A stretch of DNA of 64,000 bases from Drechmeria coniospora (lineage: Eukaryota > Ascomycota > Sordariomycetes > Hypocreales > Ophiocordycipitaceae), in contig NC_054389.1 of NCBI RefSeq assembly GCF_001625195.1, positions 6,134,520 through 6,198,519 of the forward strand. The letters are read 5' to 3'. The notes under the pieces were generated by a model. That model was not told where the DNA came from and searched no databases. It worked only from the letters and a program-made list of their open reading frames with translations. Numbering within the stretch: the stretch's first letter is position 1; each line of letters begins with the position of its first letter. Shown here one piece after another: positions 44,361 through 57,250 of the stretch. The position numbers and the translations under genes were made by a program.

Positions 44361-46711
44361 TCAGGAGTGCGTCGACGAAGCAGAGTCCTCCATCATATTC
44401 TCCAAGGAAACGAAGGCGGCAGGACCGCCGTCTTGCCTCAGGTCCTCGAGCAGCACGCTCGTCTGCGCATACAACTTCTCCAACGAGGCCCGGGACGACT
44501 TACCGAGAGAGGCTGCTCAAAGGTTAGCCAGCCGGACATGCAAGTGGCTGCTGGGTAGTCAAGGACGACAGGACGTACATAGGATGGCCGAGTTCAGTTC
44601 CTCGGCTACGACGGACCGCCCTTTCCTGTCCAGCAGATGGCTTACCTGCGGCTCCTTCAGCGGGTTCGAGTATGCCACGAGCGCCCAAATTTCTCCAAGG
44701 GCCGCCGTCACCTCCTTTCGTGGATCGGCGGCGTACTCGGCCCCCAAGGTCTGGCCATACTCGAGCATCGTCTTCTCCAGCACGTGCAGCTCGGCCTGCT
44801 GCTGCGAGCCGTCCATGTCCATGGGCTCTTCCCACGTCGTGGAGCCGTTGCCGTCGACGTCCATGTCCCTCGGTGCCGACGCCGGCCTGCGGCCGTTGCT
44901 GGCCGTCGAGTCGTTGTTCATCCGTATCTGGGCAGCCTTGCGCACCATCTCGATGAACTTGCGACATCGGAGTTTGAAGTGCACCTCTTCGTTGTCTTGA
45001 AGAACTTGGGGATAGTATGCGTTTGTGTACTTGAGCGCTCGCTCGATGTCACCTTCCAGGACCGCTCTCCGGATTCCTGCATGAAGAGTGAGACCTTGTT
45101 CCTAGAGGGGGTCGGGTTGGGGCCTGCCTACGCTGTCTGTTGTTGGCGTCCTCGTCATCCTTGATGTTGAGGCCGTCCACTTTGAGATTCGGGTCCAGGT
45201 TGAGGGCCTCCTTCTGCGCCTTGACGTCTTTGGCGAACGCCCTGGCCGTCTCGACGTAACCATCGTGCTGGAGGAACTGCAGAACTAGCGACTGGATGAG
45301 GTCCGTCTCGTTCATGCCGGGCTCCAGCTGCAGCGTATCCGTACTTTCGATTTCCGTCTGAACCAACAGCCGTTGCTCCTGGTGTCCACGTCAGCACCCG
45401 GCCCGAGCGAAAAGGCAGGACCGGACAGTTGCCAAGCACGTACACGCATCATGTCGTCAATGTTATATACGAAAGGGGATTGCCCGAAGTTGGCCAGAAC
45501 CTGCTCGCCCGACTTTTTGAGCGTAACGGTGGGGTACATTTTGCTTCGATCTACGTCGGTGAAGGCGACGCCTGCTGCGCTGTTAGCATCGGAATTTTCC
45601 CCAGCTCCCCTCCCCCCCAAAGCCGGAGCGTAGCGTACCAAGGTTGACGCCGTTCCTGGTGAAAAAGGCAGTGTGATCCCGAAAGTTGACACCGCAACCG
45701 ATCACGTCGCCGACGTCAAAGCTTGAGGCGTACGTCCGTCCCAAGTTCTGGCCGGCATATGTTCTGCCGTCGTCGCCGTGGTACCCCCAGGACTCGGGCT
45801 CCCAGCCCACGGCTCGTGATAATGATGTGTTCTTGGCGGAGAAACCAACCGCTATCGTGATGCTGACCCATGCCCGTCAGCCGATGCCAGAATGTCCCGC
45901 CCAAGCGCACTTACTCATCCCGCTTCCCATGCAATATTTGTACCTCAAAGTAATACAGTCCACCATCGGACGGCATGTAATGATCTGCCCGGACGCCGCC
46001 AGCTTCGTACTCCCGCTCGTGGTGATTCTTGGACCCGGTATACTTGATCGTGAGGCCGTCCGACTGCACCTCGATGCCCTGTCCAATCTCATCCTTGTTC
46101 CATCGTGCGGGAAGCGGTGCCACGGAATCTTCGCAGCCAGAGGCAGAGGGTCGTTCAATGACATTGTGCGTCATGCCTCGGTGGGCAGCCGGAGGCAGCG
46201 ACGGCTGCGCAAAGGCGGCCGGGTTCGGCCCCGAGCCATTTCCAGCCGGCCTCTGCGATTCTTTCTGGCCCTGAAGCTTCGTCTTTTGTGCCTCCTGCAG
46301 CTGTCGGATGTAAGTAGAGCCTCGCAGGTACGACGGCACAAAGGCCTGGTCTTGCGATGCGAAATCTTGGCCGTCGCGGTGGGCCGTAAACAGGTCGAAG
46401 GCTCGGGAGAAGGATGGCAAAGGACTGCGGTCGCTCCATACGGTCCTTGGGCCGTCGTTCATCGGGTCGCTGATGCCAATGTTCATGCCGGCCGCAAAGC
46501 CTGGGAAGGAAACGGCATGGTCATCCCTGACGGCGCTCACGACGGGTGCGGGGGCAGAGTGCAGGTGAAACTGAGCGTTCGCACCGGAGCGAGCCAGGTC
46601 TTGGGGAGCGTAGGGTTGGGCGAGCCGACTCTGACCTGTGATCCTGGAAGAGGACGCAGCTTCGGGCGGGCCAGACGAGTTGTTGGGGCCACGGCCGAAC
46701 GGGCTGTCCAT
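44361..46711 (-). CDS. RanBPM/Gid1 (Vid30)-type subunit of the CTLH/GID ubiquitin ligase
   Basis: Six exons: 46711-45915, 45862-45639, 45571-45444, 45378-45132, 45076-44579, 44512-44361. They give 681 aa, with introns of 52-67 nt, all phase-matched. An N-terminal disordered region of about 200 aa is followed by a SPRY domain (IKYTGSKNHHEREYEAGGVRADHYMP through GWEPESWGYHGDDG and NFRDHTAFFTRNGVNLG). Then comes LisH (NETDLIQSLVLQFLQHDGY), CTLH (IRRAVLEGDIERALKYTNAYYPQVL...LRCRKFIEMV) and a CRA domain that runs into the C terminus. This order is diagnostic of RanBP9/10 and Gid1. The complex recognises and ubiquitinates gluconeogenic enzymes and other targets when carbon source changes. It acts in cytosol and nucleus. 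Confidence 0.93.
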
Positions 46712-49342
46712 GATGGTACGAGGGCCGGCGGGGATGGGAGTCGATCGAAGGCGCGGGTGCAGCTGCTGGAGCTTCCAGGAGAAGCCTCAGTCAACCTGCC
46801 GCTTGCTTGTGAGCAAGCTGACGGGCGGCTGTGAGACGACCTCGGTGCTGCTGGTGTTGACGAAAGGCCGGCTACGACGCCGACGGAGTCGGGTTGTCGA
46901 CAAGTAGGGTCGAGGTACGGGCTGCAGCGAGCGACGAGACGGGCAATCGACGAACCGGCGCAGAGAGAGCGGAGGGCGATGATCTATAGGAGGGAGGCGG
47001 AGATTGGCGGGAGGCGGCGAGATTCTGAGCCTGGCTGCCTGGGTATCTGCTCGGCGGTGGCCAGCAACGCAAGCAAGGGGCGATAGACGGCAGATGACTG
47101 GCTCGTGACGGATGAACAAGAGAGCAGTCGGATGCGGGCGGGCACCGAGCCGTGCTGGCAGTATGAAGCAATGTCGGGCCGGAGGCTTGGTTGCGGCTCG
47201 GGCGCCAGACTTCTGGTGATAACGGGGATGCGAGGAAGGGCAGGCTGGCGGAAGATGCTGTCATCGATGAGGTGACGAAAGATGGTGGGTGGGTGGGTAG
47301 TAGATAGGTAGGTAATTACTAGGTGAATGGCCCCGACAGAGCAGTGACTGCTACCGTTAGTAACCTAAGTAGTACCCCGTGAGTGCCTACCAGCTAGCCT
47401 TTTCAAGACTCGTTAGAGTACTTGTGCTGCATTACTAGCAAGGCACCGAATCGGCCACACACATCACGCGGTCAGCGGCGGGGATGGAGTTGGCGGGTGG
47501 GCGGGTGGCACCTTTGGAAGTGCTGCAGTGACCCAACCGACGGTTTCAGTGGCCGGATCGACGCTCGTCAGTGGTTGCGTTTGCTGAACAGGGCCACTGA
47601 GGAGGCCTGCTGCCTCTGTAGCTCGGGCCGCAAGGCGTCATCCGCCCTCCAGAGGCCCCGACGCCCCCGCACGTATACTGGCTTAAGCGTAGGCGTTAGT
47701 ACTTAACGCACAGCAACGGTAATACATGTACTTATCCGTACGCGAGTGCAGTGCATGTATCCGTACACCTACTCTGTATCCGTATTACAGGAGACAAAGG
47801 GAAGAATTTATGGGGGATACCAGGCCCGATCGAACGAGACACAAGTAATACTATTACTCCTAAATCTACACAACGAACCAGCGTGTACGGAGAACCTTTA
47901 ATAACTACTGTGCTTACATGTACATGTACAACTACTGTACACTGTACCGCTCCTACACCAATGAGCGTGTCAACTTGGTCATACCCTGGCAGTGGCACCA
48001 ATACGGAGTAAGTACATGTATTATGGAAGTACTCTGCACATGTATTCGTATTCCTTTATGCAAGTACGGAGTAATACACCCACCTGCAGTACTCCCTCCT
48101 CCGTACAGTACTTACTGTACAGGACACCTAAGTACTGTAAGTACACCTACAGCGCTTAAGTACTTGTATTATAGCACAGTGTACATGCAACAAATACAAT
48201 GGCACCGAGCAGACGGTATGATGGCTACATACTCGTTTTGGCATTTGCACATGTACTTACAACTACACGGTCATGGAACCACTTCACAAAAAATTACTCC
48301 GCTCGCTTTGATCGGGTACACCGTTTCTCAGGCTCACTGCTGATAAGCCTCGTCAGCCTGCCGATGAAGTCAAGCCAACACGGTAGCCATGCAGCAATTG
48401 CCCGATCAGAAGCCTGATGGAGCGCTGCGCAGTCATGCCCCTCCCCTCGTCCAACGGCAGCCAGTCGGAAGAGCGTCATCCTAATTCGCTAGCAAAGGCA
48501 AAAAAAAAGGCTGACTAATCGCCTGCAAGTTGGCGACGACCTCGCGCCGACGTCGTTCAAGTGCGAAACGATGCCCGCTATAGGGAGTAGAGCATTAGCC
48601 CTACCGGCAGCCAAGGATGGCCCCATAATGCATCACTGAGGGCGAGAAAATAGGGGATGCATCCTTGGTGTGATTTTTTCTTCAACAAAATTTGCCATGC
48701 GGGATTACGGCATTGGCAAAGCAGACGAGTCGATGCCAACGAAATCTTGCGAGCGACGTCCACACGCCAGTTTCATTCGCGGCCCTTCGCTTAGACGGCC
48801 AGTTGGAGGAGTGCACCTTGTACTTGTAGTTCTGGAATGGCGTCAGATAAGCGGCTGACCCCACCCACCGATGCCAATGTTTGCTTTCGCAGTGCATGGT
48901 ATGTATCAAGAGCAACAAGTCAACAAGGCTGCCTCGTGCGTTGCGACGGTCGGGGCACAGTCTAGCTTGAAAGGACAGCTGCGATGCAAATGCTTGGGTT
49001 GAATTCTTGGTCCCGCCAGTCCATATGAAGCAGAAACAATGAGTGAGCGCCAGAAATACCATTACTGTACAAAATAACTCGCTGTCCTCATCCTGTACTC
49101 CCTGCGGCCCGTCCTCGACGACGAGCCAGTGCCCTGTTCCAACGCCAGCGACAGTTCCGTCGCAAGGACAAAGACCCACAAAAAAACTTATGAACAATAT
49201 TCGACCAAAAGAAAAAGGTCCGCACGGCCATCACGACTGGTCCTCGTGACCCGGTGCAACCTGTAACATTGGTCTGAGGCCTGGGCTCGGTTGGTCTACG
49301 ATGCGGGAAGTGGATGGAGATCGGCCGGGTGAGGGGCTGCCT
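46712..49342. other. Intergenic region with GTAC island (about 47690-48260)
   Basis: 46712-47280 is the probable promoter and leader of the Gid1-like gene. It is followed by a GTAC island and then by unique sequence. A 171-codon minus-strand frame (48682-49197) shows no domain. The right end is the 3' side of the Ies4 gene. Confidence 0.5.
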
Positions 49343-50315
49343 CTATGACGCCGCCGCAACGGCCATGGGAACGGGTGACGACGCGTTCATGCTGGGGAGG
49401 CTGCGCATTTCGACGTCGGCGCCACTGTTGCTGATGTTCGCGCTGAGGGCACCATCTCCGTTCTCCTTGTTCTCTTTGCTGCTGCTATTGTCGGCCGATG
49501 GCGCAGCGGAGTCGTCGTTGCTAGACTCGGGAGCCTTGATCGAGAGCGTACTCCATCGAGGGACCTCCCAAATGACACCGGTAAAGCTCTTGAGAGTGAA
49601 GCCGCCGCGAGACCATTTGCGGCAGGGTTTCCCGGATCGGTCGAGCGCACGGAGGCCGGCGTTGATGGCGCCCTGATTCGCCTTGGGACCGAGTTTGTGA
49701 CCACCCCCTCGACCGGCAGAGTGATCTATCGTGCCATCCTCCCTACCAGCATGTTAGCGTCCGTGACAGGGTGCGACGAGAGAAGTCGCCGTCGGTCGCC
49801 TACGACGCGGATGGAGAAGGGGGGGGGGGGGGAGAGCGGAGGAAAAGGGGAGGCAGAGAGCAGGAGAAGGGGAGGAAGAGAGCGAGGGGGGCGAAAGAGA
49901 CGTACAGCCGAGGCTTCTTCTTGGGGCCAGGCTTGCCCCTTGGCTTTGGGGTCCCGTCCATGGCGGTTGCCGCCGAGCGCTTGGTTCCCTTCTTCTTGGG
50001 CCCTTCGGTGGGAGGTCCCATCGTCGACGGGGCTGGGGTTCCGTCGGCCGCTGGCGTTTCCGCATTCGACTCGGATGCATTTTCGCCGCTGGGAATGGCC
50101 GGCGCGGCCGTTGCTGCTAGAGTGGGAGAATTCGTAGGCGAGGATTTGACATCCTTGGATTCGGATGAATCCTTGACCGAAGGAGAGTCTTCCTTGACGG
50201 AGCCGGGGTCGACGATCGCACGGAGCCGTGAGGGCGACACCGTCAAGGTGACCAGCATGGCAGGCTTGCCGCCCGACTTGCGTCTGCCGTCTGCAGGCCG
50301 GCCGGAGGTAGGCAT
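49343..50315 (-). CDS. INO80 chromatin-remodelling complex subunit Ies4
   Basis: Two exons, 50315-49906 and 49742-49343, with a 163-nt intron (GTACGT...GTAG, GCTAAC branch). They give 269 aa. Family-defining blocks are AMLVTLTVSPSRLRAIV near the N terminus, then a disordered Ser/Pro region, KPRGKPGPKKKPRLEDG (AT-hook-like, across the splice junction), KLGPKANQGAINAGLRALDRSGKPCRKW and GFTLKSFTGVIWEVPRW. These match the INO80_Ies4 domain of filamentous fungi. Nuclear. It supports nucleosome remodelling at promoters and DNA-damage sites. The intron holds a long G-run (about 49818-49831) and is much longer than the others in the window. Confidence 0.9.
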
Positions 50316-53300
50316 TGTGCGAGAGCGATGTTGTGGTGTGGCGGCGAGAGCGGTGGCGGGTTGCGTCGCGATTGACCGGCGTCACCGAGATGATGGATAG
50401 ATGGCGGACGGGAGACGGGGTGCGACGGTGGCGACGGTGGCGAGCGAGCGAGGGAATTACGAGCACACGAGCACGAGGAGTCGGTCGTCAGAAGGAGGAG
50501 CGAGGTGGTTGCTCGAGATTTAAGTAGCCAGGCGTCGATGAATGAAGAAACAAATGGATGGTCGGATGGATGGGTGATGAATGGAGAAAGGATGGGTGAA
50601 TGAATGGATGTATGGATGGATGGATGGATGGGGCGAGGCAAGGCGGTTCGGACTGGCTCTTGCTGATGCCTGGTCCTGGTGACTGGCCTCTGCAGCGGTT
50701 GGTCTCTGCGGTGTCTGGTGATGATCCGTCGGCCAGGTCAGGTCCGGTCAGGGGTGGCGATTTTCTGGGTTTCTAGCAGCCGTTGTCGACGACGAAGATG
50801 ACGATGATGCACATGGCCACGGCGTTGATGGAAAACTGGAACGGACGGGGGGGGATGCGGAGGCAGGGAGGGAGGAGGGAGGCGGGATTTTCATTTTCTG
50901 GGGGGCGCTGCGTTGTCTCGTAGCTTCGGGTTGGGGCCTTGGTCTCATCCTGACAATTTTGGTGCCAGAGGCGGCGCACAACGAAACGATGTGGGCAAAA
51001 AAGGTTTGTCTGGTGGACAGACGACGCTGGCGGCGCGGATGCAGGCGCAGGCAAGCTGAGCTGGTGAGGGCCAGCAGAGGAGCGAACGAGCCAACCAAAC
51101 ACGGCCGAGCATGGCCAAACGCGGTCAAGGGGGGTTCCAGAGCGGCCTAGCTGCTCAATTTGCAAAGGCACCAAAAAGGGGACACGCATTATCCCAGCTT
51201 CCGGGGCCGCTGGCCAATCAGAGGAGGAGATTGGGAGGTAATCTGGCTCGCATGCGGTACGGAGTCCGCCGCAGGAGTACTTGAGTAAGTACATACAAGT
51301 ACTGTACACGTCCAGACTCGCAGTACATTATCGTGAACACTTCCCGCAGGAGTGCTAAAGTACCGTACAACGGGCACCTTGCAAGCCATCCTTTCATCTG
51401 CTCGGAGACCTACTGGGTAGGTGTGCAAGTATGAGGCGTGAATACTGCATAAATGGGCTCTCGTATCGTATCCTTGCAGTTTACTTTTGTTCTTCCCCCA
51501 ATTCATTGTACATTTAGTCCCTACTCGTAGGTGTACTGCAAGTAAAGATGTACATACGACGGAGTATACGATACAAGTTAAGCCCAAGATGTACACTTTA
51601 TGGAGTTCTGAGAGCGGTACCTTCCTTCCGAGTTCCTGCTTGGGTCGGTTCGTAATTTGCCATTGCCTCCCCCGTACTTACTCGTACGACTGGTCGGTCG
51701 TACCTGCCCACAACAGTTGGGGCATGTTGTGGAGGGCATGACCATCGATCGCTCCTGCTGGCTGGCTGCCTGTGCGTCTGTGCAGGTGTAAGTACTGTGC
51801 GAGTGCTGCAAACTCCATCGCCAACATCGACTCCTTCGTTGCCTTTCGCTTCCATTGCCGAATGGCAGCAAATTCACGTCGTCCTTGTTGCATATCGGCA
51901 TGCCCTCGCAGCAGCGCCTTGACGACCCTTCAGACCTAGTGCCGGGACGCAGTCAGTCTCATCGCGGCCGCCATTTCGACGTGGCCTGCGACTCAACGCT
52001 GGGGAGAGGACAGCGCGGGGGCACTAAATTACTACCCATCTGGTGATGAGTGGAATGTCCCCTCAGACCACTCCTCGGCACGGCACGCGCTTGGTGCAGG
52101 GACGGTTTCGCTGCCATCACATTCGACACAGAAAGGCCAGCGGAGGAATTCCCCGTCCACCTCATCCATACACAATGCCCAAATTCCAATGGCTCACGAC
52201 GTCCTATGAACCGGCCACGACCCTTATTTGATTCTGTCGCTATTTTCACCCTCCTCCTGCGAGCCAACATCGGGGAACCAAGGCCAGGTCACTAACCGAA
52301 AGGAGGAATTTTATCCTCGGCAAGCCAATGCATGACGCTTCCCTGCTTGTCCTCAAGCCGATGGCACCAACCAAGACTTGCATGATTCAGTCCTGCTGCC
52401 AAGGAGCCGAACTTGGTACACTCCAAACCTCAGCACGAGTACTCGCCTACATGTAGAGTTTGACGAGTCTCCACGTGCCATCTCCTTGACGCATTCGGAT
52501 ACCAACGTCGATGATGGCCTCGGTTGTATTGGAGATAGGCGCGTCGTTCGGTGATCGTTGCTACCCTACTGTACTGGAATTCGAGCTGCCCGCCGTGGAT
52601 CGCGCCTGGCTGTTTTGCAAGTCCGACTCTCACGTTGCCTGGAGTACGTTTCACTGCGAAATGTCCGATCTGAGGCCTAAGTCGAGAGAGATTCATGCAG
52701 GTCGATAAAGTTTTTCGGATATTCAAATGCCAGCAGCTCCCGAACAAACTCGAGTTTGGTTGAACGAGGCTACCCTGTTGCTTCTTTCACAATCACGATG
52801 CTCATTCCTTTCTTCACGTTGTCCTCAAACTTTCAGCCTCCGCATTGCCCCTCGGTGCTGCCGACTTGCACATAAATAGCACTCCCCGATCGGACTGCGA
52901 CGGCGATCTCCATGTACGACAGCCGCGGATATGGACCATCGATTCCGCATTGAGAAGCGAACTGTGTGGGCAACCTCGAGGTCAAGTTGCGACGGTCCAA
53001 GTTGAGCATCCGAGCTTCTCGATAGTCCTGCTGGGATGACGTAGGCGGAGCACTGGGACATCACCCTGCTGCTGGCCGTGGTGAAGGAGAAAGTCTAGAC
53101 CAAGCCAGGCATAGACGAGAATGCTGCAATGTGGACCTCTTGTTATCACCAAGTCACAAAGGGTCGATGGCACAGACAACGAAATCGCATGGTGAATGAC
53201 AACCCGCTGTTGAAAAGAAACTCTAAATGCGCACCGGAAGAAGCTGTTGCCACTGCGCAGCAGCAAATTGTGGGATGTAACTCTCTTCCTCCGGCAGTCA

Positions 53301-53863
53301 CATTGTCGATATCGTTTACGCCACGAAAGAGTTTCCATGGGTCGCACAATAAGCCGACTCTAGGGGAGTATGGTGGTCCTGCCGAGCCGTTTCAAGACGG
53401 TCTGGGCGCGAACAACAGAAGGCAGCGCTCCGAAGATGACTCGTTACAGAGTACTGATAGACGATGAAGCGGATGGGGGCCGCCGTGGAAGTGTGACCTT
53501 GTCTTTACGGGGGACCATGTGACGGATGAGTTGGACGAGTTGCCGTCCCACCAGCGATACGAAGATTCGAGCGACTGAATAATGCCAAAGGGATGGAGGG
53601 AATTTATAATACGAAAGGGAGAAATGTGGCAATCAAGTACGACAACTTCGCACCCTTGACATCGGATCGATTCGGATTTCGCGTCTCCCTGCTTCCAGTG
53701 CGAGACAGATGGGAGATGCGGCATGCGGGGCTCTCCTGAACAAAATCGGCACAGGCAGAGGGCAAGCCATAGATCTGGCGATATGGCATTGCATCTTCAC
53801 TTGCCGTTGACGAGCCAAGAGCTGCAGCAAAGATTGGCGAAGCCGGTCCGGTCTCGTGTGTCG

Positions 53864-53884
53864 TGGCCGGAAAGATTCCGGCCA
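53864..53884. promoter_or_regulatory. Inverted-repeat motif TGGCCGGAA-N3-TTCCGGCCA
   Basis: Perfect 9-bp arms around AGA. It contains CGG and CCG half-sites of the kind bound by dimeric zinc-cluster regulators. It lies about 700 nt upstream of the IDO start codon. Confidence 0.4.
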
Positions 53885-54361
53885 TCGCTCCATAAATGGC
53901 CGGGCAGAGTCGGCACCATGTGGGGCGATTTCGTCGCTCGTGCCCGGCCCCTCCTTGTGCTCATGCGCCTCGTCCTAACCTCACAGGTGTCATGGCTGGT
54001 GCCGCGACAATAAGCAGAAGAAGGCATGCTTTGGCTAGTCCGGAGCTCGTGGGACGCTTGTCAGCGCCAGAAACGGCAGAGCAAGCGGCAGGGGGAGGGC
54101 GACACGGAGCATCGATCAGGCACGGTGACCGGGGGCCGCCGGCCTACCGGACGCCGCATCTTATCAGCGTATCAGCGGCAGCGGGGATGACATCTCCCGA
54201 CAACAACCGGACAGGTGCGCTGGTGACGGGCGGGGAGGGTTTTCGTTGGGTTTCTGTTACGTGTTCGCCTCGCAACGAACAAATGGCGCCTTCCTGCAAT
54301 CGAGCAAAGGGGGCGCTCTCGGACTCGTATGGTGCTGCCATCGTGACCCGATCCCCGCTTG

Positions 54362-54387
54362 CGTGGCCGGAATGCATTCCGGCCACG
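54362..54387. promoter_or_regulatory. Perfect 26-bp palindrome with CCGGAA...TTCCGG core
   Basis: Half-site CGTGGCCGGAATG followed directly by its exact reverse complement. It shares the GGCCGGAA/TTCCGGCC arms with the motif at 53864 and lies 200 nt before the IDO ATG. Regulation of IDO is inference. Confidence 0.45.
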
Positions 54388-54587
54388 GAGTACTTAGGCG
54401 GCGGCGCGAGCCCGGATCGTACCTCTCGATCCTGCTTCCCCTTATCCTGCCATATCCAGAGCACGTTGGAGAAATACAGGTTGAAGCTTTGTCGGATTCC
54501 ATCCCGTCTGAAGCTCGGTCCGTACGAAATTTGCCCGCAGAGATATCGAATAGTCAGCCCATACTTCAGCCCTTGCTCACTCTCAAG

Positions 54588-56166
54588 ATGGGTTCCATGG
54601 CCACGACGCCACCCTTCGAGGTGCTCACGGATGCCCGTCCCGAGGACCACTCCCTGCCGGCGTTCATGGTGTCGACCACCCGGGGCTTTCTCCCCCGCAT
54701 GGACCCCATCGTCACCCTTCCGCCCGAGTTTGACGCGCTGGAGTCGATCCTCCAGCGGATGCCGGTCAAGACGGCCTCGGGAGCACCCGGCCTTCTCGCC
54801 TTGGGTAAGCTTGGAGACGAGGTCGAGGGCGGGTTCCCAGACCTCACGGCGGCCATGGATCGGTACAAGGACGATCTGCCGCTCATGAACGCCCTGTACC
54901 GGGACTACTCCTTCCTCGCATCGGCCTACCTGTTGGAGCCGTGCCACGGACGCTTCGTCAAGGGGGAGGGGTACGGCCTGGGCAGGCAAATGCTTCCCCG
55001 GAATGTTGCGCAGCCAATCGCTCGATGCGCTGAGATGTACGTCTGCTCGACGCCCCCTTTGGCCGTCCTTCCCCGTCGCCCGTCCTGGCCCCTTGCCCTT
55101 TTGCTTGCGAGTGGTGAAGCTGAGATTTGAGGCCCCCAGCTGCGGCTTCCAGCCGTTCATGGAGTACGCTGGCTCGTACGCGCTGTTCAACTACCGGCTG
55201 GAGGAGCCGGCGGCAGGTCTGGAGTACAGCAACCTGCGGCTCATCCGGGCCTTTGAGCACGGGCTGGACCCGGAGTCGTCCGAGGCCGGCTTCGTGCTGG
55301 TGCACATCGACATGGTGAGGAACTCGGGCCCGCTCGTGGCGGGAACGGTGCAGTGCCTCGACGTGGCGTCCAAGAAGGCCTCACTCGAGCGCAGCTCCTT
55401 CAACGAGGGTCTCGGCAACATGCTGGAAGCCATGAAGAAGATCAACGGCGTCATGGAGACCATGTGGGGCAAGTCACGGCCGACCGAGTACACGAGCTTC
55501 CGGACCTTCATCTTCGGCATCACGTCGCAGTCCATGTTCCCCAACGGCGTCGTGTACGAGGGCCTCCACGACAACAAGCCACTGTCGTTCCGGGGCGAGA
55601 GCGGGGCTAACGATTCGATGGTGCCGCTCATGGACAACTTTTTGCAGGTGCCGATGCCGGACACACCGCTGACGGAGATTCTCCAAGATTTTCGCAAGTA
55701 CCGGCCGAGCAATCACAAGACATTCCTTGCTCACGTCAAGGAGCGTTCTCTCGCGCTCGACCTCAAGACACGGGCGTTGGCAACGTCCAAGGAGGCGAGG
55801 GAGGCGTTGCAGAGCGACGATGAGCGCGAGCTGCTGCGGGCGACGCGCAGCCTCTGGTTGCAGCTGCTCAACGAGGTGCGAGACTTTCGCTGGCGACACT
55901 GGTGCTTCGCGCGCGAGTACATCCTCAAGCGGACGACTCACCCGACGGCGACGGGTGGCAGCCCTATCGTGACCTGGCTGCCGAACCAGCTCGAGGCCGT
56001 GCTGGCCGAGATGGAGGCCATCGGCCGGATCTCGCGGGAAGAGGGCGACGGTCGGGGGCTTGGGACAACGTGCGACGACATCATGGAGGCGGCGTTGCGT
56101 CAGCGGGAGACGCTGCGTAAGGAAGTGGACAAGTATTGCGCCGAACGCGGCGTCACACGCACGTAA
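54588..56166 (+). CDS. Indoleamine 2,3-dioxygenase
   Basis: Two exons, 54588-55036 and 55140-56166, with a 103-nt intron (GTACGT donor, GCTGAG branch-like site, CCCAG acceptor). They give 491 aa. Acceptors nearer the donor either break the frame or lie only about 15 nt before this one; the site chosen gives CAEI-CGFQPFMEYAGSYALFNYRL. This heme enzyme opens the indole ring of tryptophan to N-formylkynurenine, the first step of the kynurenine route to NAD. Visible motifs are FRGESGANDSMVPLMDNFLQ, the proximal heme ligand His342 in RKYRPSNHKTFL, and the C-terminal RHWCFAREYIL...ATGGSP. Start ATG is at 54588 (MGSMATTPPFEVL). It is probably cytosolic. Confidence 0.92.
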
Positions 56167-57250
56167 GCGTAGGGAGAGCAGAAGGCAAACGGGCTCAGCT
56201 GCGTGGTGATGGTGAGATGTTGCTGATGATGGTGATGGGGGTGTTGGTGATGGTGATGGTTATGTTGGTTGTTGGTGCTGGCGATGATATGATGGTGCTG
56301 GTTGTGACGGCGATGCTGATGCTGACAGGGACGACAAGGCTGTTGCTTCCGGTGTCGATGTTATTGTCAATGTTCTTTTGATGTTCTTGTCGATTAAGCA
56401 GGAGATGCCGACATTTATTGTCCTTTCTCTCGTCCCTGTTGCCGATGTCGTGGATGATCTTTTTTCACGAGGGTCATGTGGTTTATATGGGAGGGGCTGT
56501 TGTGCTGGAAGGCTCGACGCAGACATGGTGATTAATGTACCTACCTGCTACGTGTTCAATAAATCACTGGCAACCCACGGCCTGGCACCTTCTCATCTAC
56601 TTGTACTCCGTACGGAATTTGACAAGACCTTCAGTTGAATCTACGAAACGGTATCCCCGAAATCACCTCGAATGGACGCCTAATAATAGTATTGAAGTAC
56701 TCCTGCCGAACCCCCTCATCGGCGGCCAAACACCGAATCGGCTCAATGAATAAATAACGACTGAAGGATGTTGCACCGCTTGAAGGCCAGGGGTCCTCAA
56801 GGGAAACATGTCTGCCTGAGGTTGACAGCCCAGGCCCAAGTGATCACAACCAACCAACGGCCGTCGGACGCCTCGTGGAGGGTGCTCGGGCAACCTGTTG
56901 GTCCACTCGACCATGGCCCGTCGCCCGAGATATCATTTTCACACCAGATAGGGCAATGGCCGGCGTGGGGGATTGCCGTCCGTTCAACACGTGAGGCGCC
57001 AGGGAGATGGCTCTAGCCAACGGCATGCTACGCTGGGGTTACGCAGCATCTCTGGGGGGTGGGGTGGTGAGTCGTGACTGGGGAATGCCTCGGCAGGGTC
57101 TCAACGATGCTGACGCTCCTGCTCTTCCCTTCCTATCGACCAGTCGGGACCAGGGCAGAAGCCGAGCGGATCGAGGAGTAATGAGGTAGCCAACGGATGG
57201 AACGGTGACGGTCGAAATCACGAAGACGAGCAAAACATCGACGTTGGGGG
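56167..57250. other. Intergenic region, no gene recognised
   Basis: 56215-56380 is a degenerate GATGTTG/GGTGATG trinucleotide-like stretch in the IDO 3' flank. The remainder is the presumed promoter of the membrane-protein gene. Confidence 0.5.

Larger units (their letters stand above)
50316..54587. other. 4.3 kb without a supported gene; palindromes upstream of IDO
   Basis: 50316-51240 is the Ies4 promoter, with a degenerate GGAT tract (50555-50632). A GTAC island spans about 51250-51570. 51900-53900 is unique sequence with short frames on both strands that I could not assemble into a protein, and a decayed gene cannot be excluded. Two CCGGAA/TTCCGG palindromes occur at 53864 and 54362. Confidence 0.5.

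Noticed and set aside
48682..49197. 171-codon minus-strand frame
   Set aside because: Not recognisable as a protein, no conserved motif, sits in the Ies4 3' flank.
52430..53400. Possible decayed gene on the minus strand
   Set aside because: Several short frames of protein-like composition, but I could not join them with splice sites or identify a family.
55120..55127. Alternative IDO intron acceptor at GCTGAG
   Set aside because: It keeps frame but is better explained as the branch site for the CCCAG acceptor 12 nt downstream, which gives the more family-like junction.
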